From positions 43,226,706 through 43,290,705 of the forward strand of contig CM065299.1 in assembly GCA_032871835.1 (NCBI GenBank): a stretch of 64,000 bases of DNA, in the 5' to 3' direction. Shown piece by piece: positions 43,341-54,677 of this stretch (position 1 is the stretch's first letter; every line of letters begins with the position of its first letter). The translations under genes were made by a program, and so were the position numbers. The notes under the pieces are model-generated. The model was not told where the DNA came from. It ran no database searches and saw only the letters and a program-made list of their open reading frames with translations. The DNA comes from Dipteronia dyeriana (Eukaryota > Streptophyta > Magnoliopsida > Sapindales > Sapindaceae).

Positions 43341-44759
43341 GAAAGGCAGTGACATCAATGAAATCTTCAGAGGGATTGCCTAAAATCGTAGGAACAGCCG
43401 TAACGTAGTCAGATTATTTTGGGGAATACACCGGTCTTTTCCTGCCACATCACAGTTACAATTAAGGAGGAGATTTCCACCCATATTTGGTAACGGTAAA
43501 ATAGGGAAAATTTCCCAATTAAAATAAGGAATCTGACTCAAACCCCAACTCAATCACCGGTATTCAAGTCAGATGGGACTTCTGTTAATAGAAAAATTTG
43601 GCTAGGGGATCAAAGAAAAAAATTTCACCTTCCTAACCTGAGTCAAAGCACGAGTTCACCAATCATTGGACCCCAGGTCCTAAGGGCGAGCCATAGAACT
43701 ACCCCGTAGAAGCAAGGAAGGGTCATCGAGCTTCATAACTATTAGGAATAGAGCCTGACATGATCAGATCGAGTCCCTTACACCAATACTGGAGATCGGG
43801 CAAAGCCCGAAACATGATTGTCTGGGCTTCCTAAGATCGAGATTACATCTTAACCTCCTCAGAAGCCCGCTAACTTCTCCTGGCTCAAAAAGTGGGGAAC
43901 TTTAAAGATATCAAGTTCACGCTATAGCTACATTCCAGTTCGCTAAAGAAGGCTTGAACCCATCTAGACGAGAAAAAAGATGCTCGCATAATCCACGCTT
44001 CCCCTCCTCCCCTCACCCCCCCGCCCAATGAGTGCTTACAAGGCCGTCTTAAGCTCTAAAAGGCCAGGAAAGGTCAGGCCGAGCTTCTGGTACCAAAGCT
44101 AAGGCAAGGATCTACCTCGCTCTACGAAACAATGAACGGCTAACTTGACTACCTCTATGAAGAATCACGACATGAATACACACAAGATCATATCCACACT
44201 TCAACGAACATTAAAACCTGGCGTACGTGTAAGGCAAGAGATTGAGTCCAAAGAGGAATCAATCTTATCTCCACCAAAGATATTCTCGATTTTGTTATTA
44301 ATTCAAAGTCAACAACTTTTAAATAAAGGATCCCGCCCGATAAGGAGGGAACAGATTCTTAGGATCGTGGCGGCGATTTACAAGTTTAAACTCACTTGGA
44401 CCATGTATAAATAGGTCCAAGCATGAGAAAGAAAAGGGAGAGAATTTTTCTTTTGAGTCTTCAGCCTAAATTCTGCAATAAGAACACGGCCTCCACTATT
44501 ATCTACTATTCGATAAGCATAAGGTTGCCACCTTACTGTATCCCAGAGAGATTAGAGTGTTTAAAAGTCTTTTTGTATGATACTCACAGTTAATAATAAA
44601 GCCATTACATTCCTGTCTTCATTGTACTAACGTTTACACATTTATCTTTATTCAGTCAGGTTAGGTACCTAAGGTACCAACCCCGGCCACCACCTACATG
44701 ATAATGGTCTCGAGGGTGTTAACCGGAATTTCTCACCTCGAGTAAATTCTCCGTTAACA
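43341..44759 (+). repeat. 3' LTR region of element F
   Basis: A plus-strand TATA box tataaatagg (44406-44415) and an aataaa near 44594 mark U3 and R. The end is CCGTTAACA (44759), fitting an LTR terminus. The LTR start is not certain; TGTTAATAG at 43583 is a candidate because it mirrors the terminus. The stretch holds no gene. The last 43 bp form an imperfect palindrome, TGTTAACCGG...CCGTTAACA. Confidence 0.65.
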
Positions 44760-46056
44760 AAATTTAAATTCAAATACTTAGATAAATGATTTAGTAAAAA
44801 TAAAATAATCCTATTATGTTATCTTCACCTAAATCCAAATACCAACTAACACCCTCCAATTAATAGTTACTTAATAATTCATAATTGTCAATATAATTAA
44901 ATAATCTAATTATTTAATTAATTTTAACTACTAAAATTCATTAATTAAATAATCTCATTATTCAATTAATTCCTGTACAAATACGTGTAACTTCATAACA
45001 CAATTAATTTGACAATCCAATTAATGAATCGTGACCCTTGTCACCAAAATCGATCGGGCTAGCAAGGGGACCTAATGGACCTATAGTATTTTGTGCTCTA
45101 ATAATCCTCGGAATCATTAATTAAACTCTTTAATTAATATTCCTTGATTATTAACTCCGGTGTTATTCCAATAAAAACCCAAAGCTGCACTCTCTCAACT
45201 GCAGACGTTTTTACACAGACCAATACAACTTGGTGTCCATGGATATAGCTATTATACATGGTGTGATCCTCCACAGTAGTTCATAATTAGAGCTGGGTCA
45301 TAATGTCCATCATACCCCTCTAATTACATATATCCTTTAAGTACCGTTGATTTTATAATGAACAATAAATCATATTTCCTCACAAAACTATGAGAGCGCT
45401 CATATTGTCCAAGCCCCGAATCAACCCTTAAGAGAACTACCATCTACTTCTCAAAAGAAGGAGTGGATTTCACTATTGTGTACAAACCTTCCCAACCACA
45501 AGCCAAACCGCAATCCTAACATACGAAGTATATTGATCAGGAAATGCATCTGACCTCACCCAAGGTATATCAATGACTACGATCTAACCTGAAGAAGTCA
45601 ATAAGACACTCATGATTAAGATCACTCACATATAGCCATCATTAGTTGATATATATGAATCTCATCGGTAAACGAAATTTGGTGAGAGACTCATATAGAT
45701 CATGGCTCAATCCTATATGATCACATCATACAAGGTGCCTACATTCTCATATCTCATATGAATGATTCAGGATAGAATCACCGTACATTACGGAATGGAC
45801 CGCAGCAATTGATTAACCACATATAGAGTACCCAGCTTTATTTACTATCTATAGACTCTTTAGATTGCACATCTCTTACTGTATCCATCCGTATATGACA
45901 CTCATATACACAGTTCGATATTACATTCGGCAATCTAGGATGTTAATATGCACAAGTTATAAAATGAACAACACAACAAGAGTGAATTGAACTTTTTCTT
46001 TTATTTATTTCATAAATCCATTTACAAATTACATACTTAGAGCATAAACCCTAACA
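44760..46056 (-). repeat. 3' LTR of element B
   Basis: Starts on the minus strand TGTTAGGGTTTATGCTC, preceded by gcgggagat (degenerate polypurine tract, 46057-46066). Full-length match to 3802-5102. Its inner end touches the LTR end of F without a canonical CA. Confidence 0.87.
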
Positions 46057-47327
46057 ATCTCCCGCACCAAAGCATGTGAGGCATGTCTCGTAACTCTAGA
46101 CCATCTAAGCGACCCGAAAACACTTTAGCCAGTAAGGTCTTCGTAAATGGATTAGCATGATTTTCTTATGAGGCTATCCTGGTGACGATCACATCACCTC
46201 CATACACTATCTCTCTAATGAGATGATGCTTTCTCTCAATATGCTTCCCTCTTTTGTGGCGTTTTGGTTCTTAAGAATTAGCCACAGCACCACTGTTATC
46301 ACAATAAAGTGTGATGGGCTTATCCAGATCTGGAACAACTTCCACATTCAAGATCATACGGAGCCAATCAACCTCTTTAGTAGCATCACAAGCGGCTACA
46401 TGTTCGGCTTCCATGATGGAGTCAGCAATGCAGGATTGGTTGATACTTCTTCACACAATGTCTCCACTACCCAGGGTGAATATTGATCCAAACGTGGATT
46501 TCCTAGAATCTCTGTCTGACTGAAAACCAAAATCCGTGTATCCTAACGGGATCAAATTCTGTTTGGAATACACTAACATATAATTTCTCATTCTCCAAAG
46601 ATACTTGAGAATAGTCTTGACAACAGTTTAATGATCCAATCCTGGGTTGGACTGATATCTACTGACTACTCCCACTGCGTAGCAGATGTTCGGTCTTGTG
46701 CATAACATAGCATACATGAGACTACCTACTGCCAATGCATAGGGTACACGTCTCATACCCTCAACTTCTTGAGGTGTCTTAGGACATTGTTCCTTAGACA
46801 AGTGAACTCCATGCCTGAAAGGTAAATTACCTTTTTTGGAGTTCTACATCGAAAATCATACAAGAATCTTATAGATATATGATGCTTGAGACAGAGCTAT
46901 GAGTTTGTTCTTAGAACATAACTCGCCTCTCCCAAATCTTTCACTTGGAATTGGCTAGCCAGCCAGCTTTTACATCAGACAACTCTCCCACATCATTCTC
47001 AATGAGTAGATTATCTTCTACGTATAGGACCAAGAAACTACTTTCTTGTCAATAATTCGCTTGTAGACATAAGGCTTATCGATGTTCTGCTCAAAGCCAT
47101 AAGTTTTGATGACATCATCAAACCTAATGTTCCAAGATCTAGATGCTTGCTTAAGTCCATAGATGGACCTTTTGCAGCTTCCAAATCTTTTGATCTTGAT
47201 TTGGAGACACAAATCCTTCTAGTTGCATCATTAGATGCTCTCGTCAAGATTGTCATTTACAAACGAAATAGGCAACAATGGACAAGAGAATCATAGACAT
47301 ACACATGGCTACTTACGAGAAGGACTC
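46057..47327 (-). pseudogene. Element B RNase H and RT C-terminal part
   Basis: The minus strand reads from 47290 down: the RT N-terminal part around SRKW/MDNCCLFR, then IYGLKQASRSWNIRFDDVIK (47170-47100) and the YVDD region (about 47015). RNase H follows, with GYTDFGFQS, the EAEHVAACDATKEVDWLR-like block and YCDNSGAVANS (46700-46270), then the pol end. Stops and shifts are frequent. Element C splits it upstream at the GAGAC/GAGTC site. Confidence 0.8.
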
Positions 47328-49695
47328 TTTAAGGAAAAATTGGTTCAAAAATGGGGCGGAAGAGTAAAATTAGGGTTTAAAATTAAAAAAAAATCCTTTA
47401 AAAGAAAAAAACTTAACCCTGAATTAATTAATGTTTAATAAACGTATTGTACCTTTTTATCAGGAAGATTGAACAAGCGTCGAATTTAATCCCCAAGATC
47501 TTGCAATCCAATCACGAACGTGAATCACCTAGGAGTGTGGGCTCTCTTTCTTTGAATTGTATTCCAGAGGATGGAAAAAAACAAAATATTTTTCTTTGTT
47601 AGTCATAATAATCCACCAAGAAAAAAACAAAGAACGTTATGTCACTTGTGAATTATCAATCAATTTGATTGAAACACGCATGAACCTTGATTCGATGTTG
47701 TACACAAAACCTTTTAATGTAAAGGCTACTAGTACACTATCGATAATAAAACGTTCATCTCTTCTCTTCTTCTTGGTCGAATTCAATACACAATATCTAT
47801 GAGTTGGACGAAGGTTTTTTTTATAACTATAAAAAAACAAATAGAAACAACTTCTCACACAAAAAATTCTCTCTTGCCAAAATTTATCTCCCTTAAATTA
47901 GGGCTTGGCCGAAATTTCTCACCAAGAAAAGGAAATGGCCTAAATTTTGTTCTCTAAAATTTAGGTTGGCCGAATTCTACACTATCATAAATATAGTGGC
48001 CAAATTCTCCCTCCTTTTAATTTAGGAGAAAAAATCCTTCTAAGAAGGATTTACTTGTTGGGCAAGAATCCTTTCTTTAAGAGGATTTACTTTGTGACGA
48101 AGAATCCCTTTCTAAGAAGAATTCCTTTCCACACCAGGACTCCTAATCCAACTCAAATAGTGTATTTATTCAATAGTCAACATTTGAATATAATTAAATT
48201 GTGACTAAATCAAAACCTTCTTAATAGAAATCAAATACTTCCTAATTTTACTAGATAAATAAATTCGTATTATATATCTACTTATCAAATATAGTATTTG
48301 ATACTTATTATATTACTAATAAAAATATGACTCTAGGAGACCATCTCCTATTAGTAAAAAGATTTTGACTTTTAATTAAATAATTAATTAATTAATTAAT
48401 TTCCATTTAATTAAATAATATAATAAAAAACAACATATAAGATTAATAAATAGTCCCTTGCTGCCCAAGCCTATATATATGGGCCAAATATTGTTTTTTC
48501 TATTTTATTAAATCTATTGGACTTAAATAAAAAGTCTACATCTGAACTAGACCCATTCTTACTAAAAGAAACAAGTCCACATGCCTTAATACAATTCTAG
48601 ATGGACCCATAAATTGATCCGGTAGAATATATCAAGTGATCCATGCAAGTTCGTGTGAATTGGGGATCTTGGCTGGCTATCTAAATTTATGCTCCAATAC
48701 ACATAACCTAATCACAATCAACAAACGATTCACTTAGGTTCAATCTAATAATTTTAGTTCACTATACTAAAGAACTAAAATTGAACTCTTAAATAAAGAT
48801 AGAATAAGTTAATATTGCTCATTCATACCCTAGACAATCTTAATGGAGAAAGTGTATCCTCATGAAGAATATCAGTAATTGTCAAGAGCTCATAGATCGC
48901 ATATAGCTCTCCAAGTTACCATAATTACTCATATGACCACATTTTGAACTTGGATATTTTGACTTGTCCAGAAGCCATATTTCTGTAAACACTATTGAAA
49001 ACAAAAAGGTTAAGATTTAATATCCAATACCTCAAAATATCCATATGATGATATTCTACTCTCATTTAATAAATGGAGCCAGGATGTCCATATCTATAAA
49101 TGAATTCCTCTATCGATTAACAAATGAATACCATCAAACTGTCGAGGATAGACTATACTATGTAATCGTACTCGTTGATTGCTCAAATGTTAACACTTAC
49201 AACCATTAATTCATCATTTATCTCAAGATTAAGATAGAATCTCCGATTGTCTTCAAGTGAAAACTTTTATCCATTGATGGTACTGGATAAAGTATATCAC
49301 TATGACCTTATTCAATGCACCTAGTGCACTAGATTGGTTTGCCTCAAGGCACCACACTTTGGTGATTTTAGACTCATCATAAAACATTTGACCCCACTCA
49401 AATTCTAGTAAAAGAATCTACAACTTCGACAAGTTAAAGAAGCCCGACCTTTATCTTAAGTTGTGAATATTATTCAATACTAACTAAAGAATTGTGTCTA
49501 CCTCATAAATATCCAGATGTACGAACAATTCTTCTTTTCTCAAAGTCTTTTGACCTTATAATTATTTACTTTTGACAATTATAATAATTAGACTATGAAT
49601 GCTATAAGATTTGTTAAAGTAGAAATCACTTTTATTAATATGAAAAGATTGTCAAATACGTTATTACACTCTTGTTATCGAGCATAATCCTAACA
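47328..49695 (-). repeat. 3' LTR of element C
   Basis: 2368 bp, starting TGTTAGGATTATGCTCG on the minus strand. Its inner end is degenerate (TTTTTCCTTAAA against CCCTACA in C2). Very AT-rich (ATTAATTAA runs near 48380). No gene. Confidence 0.92.
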
Positions 49696-50295
49696 ATCTC
49701 CCACTTGCTCTATAGCAAATGTGTCATATCTCTTATCCCTAAATTCTTCAGGTGCCCAGCAATACTCTTTTTGTGGAAGAGTCTTTGTGAGGAGATCCGC
49801 TAGATTTTCTGTTGTCGCGATCTTGGTTATCGTCACGTCTCCCCTATGCATAATTTCCCTTAAAAGGTTATACTTTCTTTCAATGTGTTTCCCTTTCTTA
49901 TGACTTCTTGGTTCTCTCGAATTAGCCACTGATCCACTATTGTCACAATAGATAATGATCTGTTTATTCGCATCAGGAAACACTTCCAAATCAATCAAGA
50001 ATTGGCGATACCAGATAGCCTCACATGCGGCAACATACTAAGCTTCCATAGTGGAGTCAACATTATAAAATTGTTTGATACTCCTCCTTATGACTGCCCC
50101 TCCTCCAAGTGTAAACACCGATCCTGATGTTGATCTTTTGGAGTCAGAATCTGATTGGAAATTGGAATATGTATACCTAACTGGAATTAAATCCCCTTCA
50201 GAGTATACAAGCATATAATCTCTTGTTCTCCTGAGATACTTGAAAATATGCTTGACTGTCGTCCAAAGATCAGGATCAGGTTTCGATTGAAACAT
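49696..50295 (-). pseudogene. Element C RNase H
   Basis: The minus strand reads FQSKPDPDLWTTVKHIFKYL, RYTYSNFQSDSDSKRSTSGS (first Asp is Tyr or Asn here), VDSTMEA with a stop replacing the next residue (50037-50039), and YCDNSGSVANSREPRSHKKG. It ends NLADLLTKTLPQKEY just before the polypurine tract caagtgggagat (49696-49707). It is a domain remnant. Confidence 0.85.
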
Positions 50296-51330
50296 GCTAA
50301 CTATGCCAATAGCAAAACAAATATATGGTCTAATGGAACCCTACTCATGAATTGATCTTCATGCTTATTCTTAGGAACTTGTTCCTTAGAAAAATTGATT
50401 CCAAGTCTGAAAGGCAACATACCTTTCTTGGAATCTTGCATGGAAAGTAGAGACAAGATTTTATCTATGTATAAACCTTGGAATAATGCAATCGTTCTAT
50501 TCTTTCTATCCCTTATGACTTGGATACCAAGAAAATAACTTGTTTCTTCTAAGTCCTTCGTATCAAATTGTTTTGCCAACCATTCTTTTACTGATGTCAA
50601 TACACCTACATCGTTTATGATGAGTAGTATATCATCAACGTAAAGAACTAGTAAAACCAACTTGTCACCTTTAACCTTTTTGTATACATAGGGTTTTTCA
50701 AGGTTTTGAATAAATCCAAAACTTTTCACGGCTTGATCAAACCTTATTTTCCAAGATCTGGATTCTTGCTTCAATCCATATATGGATATTTATAACTTAC
50801 ATACCCTTTCCTCTTAGCCTTTTTCAATGAATCCTTCCGGTTGTATCATTTAGATGCTTTCGTCAAGACTTGCATTAAGGAAAACTGCCTTGACGTCCAT
50901 TTGCCAAATCTCTAGGTCTAGAGATGCCGCAATGGATAAGAGTATCCTAATGGATTTAAGTGTAGCCACAGGAGAGAAGGTTTTATCATAATCGATACCT
51001 TCATTCCGTGTGTAACCTTTAGCTACCAATCTAGCTTTAAAAGTTTTCACCTTTCCATCCATTCCTCTTTTCCTCTCGTATACTCACTTGCACCCAATGA
51101 GTTTTTTCCCTTTAGGCAAGTCTACAAGAGACTAGACTTTGTTTCTTAACATAGATTCAATTTCGAATTGCATTGCCTTTTGCCAATGGTGACCACCAAC
51201 ATCTTCCATTGCTTTCTTGTACATATAGGGATCATTGTCGTCCAGAGATTCTCTACAGATTCTCTTAGGCCGATGTATATTTTGGGTTGTCTACTAACCC
51301 TCTCAATACGACAAGGTATGGTAGATTGTT
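50296..51330 (-). pseudogene. Element C reverse transcriptase
   Basis: Open pieces 51062-50850 (KTFKARLVAKGYTRNEGIDY, IWQMDVKAVFLNASLDESI) and 50774-50301 (ESRSWKIRFDQAVKSFGF, LVLYVDDILLIIND) carry both catalytic blocks, and YVDD is intact. The segment between them is shifted, and the end runs into a frameshifted SRVP block. Upstream (51330-51063) is the linker region with stops. Confidence 0.85.
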
Positions 51331-52608
51331 GATCTTATATTGGTATGGAACTTACAATTTGGCTAGGTTGTGAAACCTCTTGTGGAATTGTATCTCTGGA
51401 AAGCTCATTCGGAACAATTCTACTTTTACGCATAAAATTATTCATATAGTCCTCTTCCAAATATTTAGCATTTTTCGAAACAAATAATTTAAGATCTGAA
51501 GGACTATAGAAATAATATCCTTTGGTTCCTATTGGATACCCTACAAATATGCATGTTTCTGAATAGGACTCCATCTTTTCTATCTTTCTTTTTAACACAT
51601 TCGTAGGACATCCAAATATCCTTAAATGTTGTAAACTAGGCTTTCACCCGGTCCACAACTGATGCGGTGTTTTAGGAATCGACTTAGACAGTACATCGTT
51701 TAGAATGTACACGGCATTTGTAAAGCATGTCCCCAAAAAGAATTAGGAATCGTTGAATGAATCAACCTAGACCTAACCATGTCCAAAAGAGTTATATTTA
51801 TCCTTTCTGCCACCCCATTTTGTTTTGGTGTACCTGGTGCAGAGAACTAAGAAATTATCCCATTATCAATAAGATATCGTTGAAACTCACCAGATAAATA
51901 TTCTCCACCACGATTAAACCTCAAGATTTTAATGCGTTTCTCAAGCTGATTTTCTACTTCAGCTTTAAATGCTTTGAACATGTCAAAAGCATCTGACTTA
52001 TGTCCCATGAGATACACATTGCCAAATCTTGAGTAATAATCCATGAAAGTTATGAAGTATCATATCCACCTCTAGCTTGAATGCTCATAGGACCGCATAA
52101 ATCAGTGTGTACTAACCCCAAACATTCAGTGGCTCTTGTGCCTTTGGTCGAGAACGACCTTTTGTTCATTTTACCTTCCAAACAAGATTCACAAGTTGGT
52201 AGATCATTAACCTTTAAGTCACTTAATGGTCCATCACTAACCAATCTTTTGATCCTATTAAGGTTAATATGACCTAGGCATAAATGCCATAGGTAGGTTT
52301 CATCTTTTGATAATCTTACTCTTTTATCATAGTTTTTGTTGATTCCGTTTCTAACAAGTGAGAGATATTTCTAAGCAAGTAGAATAACAGTTTTCCAATG
52401 TACCTTTCCAAATAAATTTTTTGTTCTTACTAATATTAAAAGTAACAGAATATCCAAATTTATTTAGACAAGAAACCGAAATTAAATTCTTCTTGAATTG
52501 TGGTACATAATAAACGTTTATTAAATCTAAATGCCTATAAGAATCTAGATTGATTCTAATATCTCCCACTACACTAGTAGAAACCAACGCTTCATTGCCT
52601 AAATGCAA
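51331..52608 (-). pseudogene. Element C integrase and pre-integrase
   Basis: From 52608 down: LHLGNEALVSTSVVGDIRIN, VYYVPQFKKNLISVS; the zinc segment CESCLEGKMNKRSF (about 52200-52160); HTDLCGPMSIQARGGYDTS (first Asp kept); then YSRFGNVYLMGHKSDAF, LRFNRGGEYLSGEF (second Asp is Asn, RSD to RFN), TPKQNGVAERIN; and FVGYPIGTKGYYFYSPSDL (51535-51480). Split by frameshifts near 52050 and 51845. Confidence 0.85.
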
Positions 52609-53312
52609 GTTGAATTCATTCTCATTCAGTCTCTTCCTTTCCCGTAACCCTTCTAGTTAGGCCGAAGTTTCTTTTTCTTCTATTGTTTCTTTTCCTTTTT
52701 ACTGGTCTTAATAATAGCAACTTTACTAACTGTATGAATCTCTTAACCCTTGCCTATCACAAGGATTTTCTTATTGCTTTGATCATCTTGCATCATGCCC
52801 TACAAGGTGTAGTCCAACTTGAACTGACCAAAGGAATCTGACAGTGAGTTGACAATCAAGTCAAATTTCACCTCACTATTTATATCAGCACCATTGAGTT
52901 CAGCAATGTTGAGATTAGCTATAACTTTCATCATGTGGTCTTTCACATCCTGTCCAGGTTTCATCCTATGATTCATGGAAGCAGTTCCTGCCTCTCTTAG
53001 TTATCTTAGACTTCATAGCAAACATCTTTTCTAGAGACAATATTATATCGGCAGCAGTCTTAATTCCTTAATGTTGTTGTTGCAACACGTTAGAGATGGT
53101 GGCCATAATGTAACATTTAACCATCTCATCTATAGACTTTCACTGTTAGTACTCATCTCTTAGCTCCTCAGTAGATTCATTAGCAGGATTTGGTGGTTTA
53201 GGAATAGACAGAACAAACTTATGTTTTTCAGCTTGATATTCCTTTTCCGTGTGACATAATTATCATCAGTTAAAGTATAATCTTTTAGGTTGTTGATTAG
53301 GGATGGGGTCAT
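52609..53312 (-). pseudogene. Element C gag
   Basis: ATG at 53312 gives MTPSLINNLKDYTLTDDNYV. Capsid-like sequence follows with frameshifts and ends in a Lys-rich stretch (about 52700-52660). It then joins directly to RLNENEFNLHLGNE. No zinc knuckle or D-S/T-G-A protease motif lies between, the same loss as in C2. Confidence 0.75.
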
Positions 53313-54660
53313 GATTTCTTTTTGATAACAAAAATTATATAAGTAAATAATCATGATAAAGCACTTTTGAATATTTATTTTGGATTAAATAAAATAATTC
53401 AATCGTAAAATTCAACGGTGATCCAACACCCAAAAATGTCACGCCTCCTTTAGAAGTTCGCACCATTTACTAGTTAGATTAGGTTTCACCTAATTGTTAA
53501 CATAACAACTACCGTTTTCAATCTTAGCCTTGCTAATTTATTAACAAGAACTCTTGGGAGGACATTTATAAAATCACATTGAGTGTGTTACCAAGTTATC
53601 GACCTTCAATATATTCCCTTACGAATATCCCACCTTGGGAGTAGATATCGTTTGGGCCAATTGTCTAGTCTATCCTTGTAAGGAAGTTTCTTGCTAAATT
53701 CCATTCATGAATACTCTTTGGGTGGTTATTACACGAAACATAAAGCTCAACTAATCTTGGAGGCCATAGGTGTTCCAAAACACCTTCTCCCACTCAATTA
53801 TTTAAGGCGTGTGATCGAATTCCATAGAATGATTTACCAAATTATCTAGATGCCAGTTAGATACCTAAATCATTCAATGCATGTTCATACCAAAAGAGAT
53901 ATATGAGTTACACTCCTATTCTATATGACATGTTATCTTACAAAAACAAATATTGTAATATTTATGAAAATATAAATAGATACAAGTTTGGTCCATCCTA
54001 TAAAAACAAGTAAATTACAATATTTTGAATACAAAAAACTCCTTTCTTTGTGAACAAGTCTTCATACGTCCATCGTTAGCGCACCCCTTGGCTCCCTCCC
54101 ATGGGCGTGCACACCCCACAACCCTATAAAGGGTGGCCATGCGCAAACCATGGCTTCCATAGGGCTGCCGTGCGCAGCCTTTACCACAACAAATGTGGCC
54201 GCGTGCTCATTCACACGCATGTTTGTTGCTATGGCTCGCACGGTCCCAAACTTATTCCCGTTGCTTCCAATTCTTTAAACCTTCGAGTCTTCGATACTTG
54301 AATGTATTACAGAAGAATATTAAATAATAAAATACTGCAATTTTTTTTTAATTAAAACTACTGCAATATTTTTAATACAAAATAAATAAATAAAAAAACT
54401 TAGCAACTATCAAGAAGGAAATTATGGCGATAGTAGGCCACCGTTCTTGTTACAATCCCAAAACAAAAATACATTGAAATTTTAGGACCAAAATTGAGCA
54501 GTAACAATCCATATATTAAAACATATATATATATCCATACATTCCAATGTAAATATATTTATGTGAATACCTAGAGTGACATCTCTTTCTAAAACATACA
54601 TATATACAATAAAAAGAAAAAGATTCACGTTTAAATACATCAATTAATCAAGGATACAAC
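53313..54660 (-). other. Element C 5' leader
   Basis: Non-coding on the sense strand and homologous to 13862-14254 plus 19805-20770. The GC-rich island is at about 54085-54240. Confidence 0.8.
54101..54301 (+). other. Antisense small open frame in the element C leader
   Basis: 66 codons plus stop (MGVHTPQPYKGWPCANHG ... NSLNLRVFDT). It is the same length as the frame at 20238-20438 in C2, in spite of many substitutions. No domain is recognised; coding is unproven. Confidence 0.35.
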
Positions 54661-54675
54661 CAAGTTCTGATACCA
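54661..54675 (-). other. Primer-binding site of element C
   Basis: TGGTATCAGAACTTG on the minus strand after the LTR end; initiator tRNA-Met type, slightly different from C2. Confidence 0.85.
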
Positions 54676-54677
54676 AT

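Larger units (their letters stand above)
31622..44759 (+). mobile_element. Element F: Ty3/gypsy Tat-lineage retrotransposon with antisense gene
   Basis: Plus-strand order: gag, protease (VDTGSSVDIL), RT, RNase H, a second RNase H, integrase, spacer with tandem repeats, antisense gene (minus strand), 3' LTR. A second RNase H downstream of the first and an antisense gene before the 3' LTR are features reported for Tat elements. The 5' LTR and primer site are missing because C2 sits at the left edge. Two solo LTRs (K, G) interrupt it. All frames carry stops; gag has an internal deletion. Confidence 0.9.

Noticed and set aside
44760..46056. Joining A and B LTRs as the two LTRs of one element
   Set aside because: They are in opposite orientation and each is attached to its own coding region.
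20773..54675. tRNA genes near TGGTATCA motifs
   Set aside because: These are primer-binding sites next to LTR ends; no cloverleaf or A/B boxes are present.
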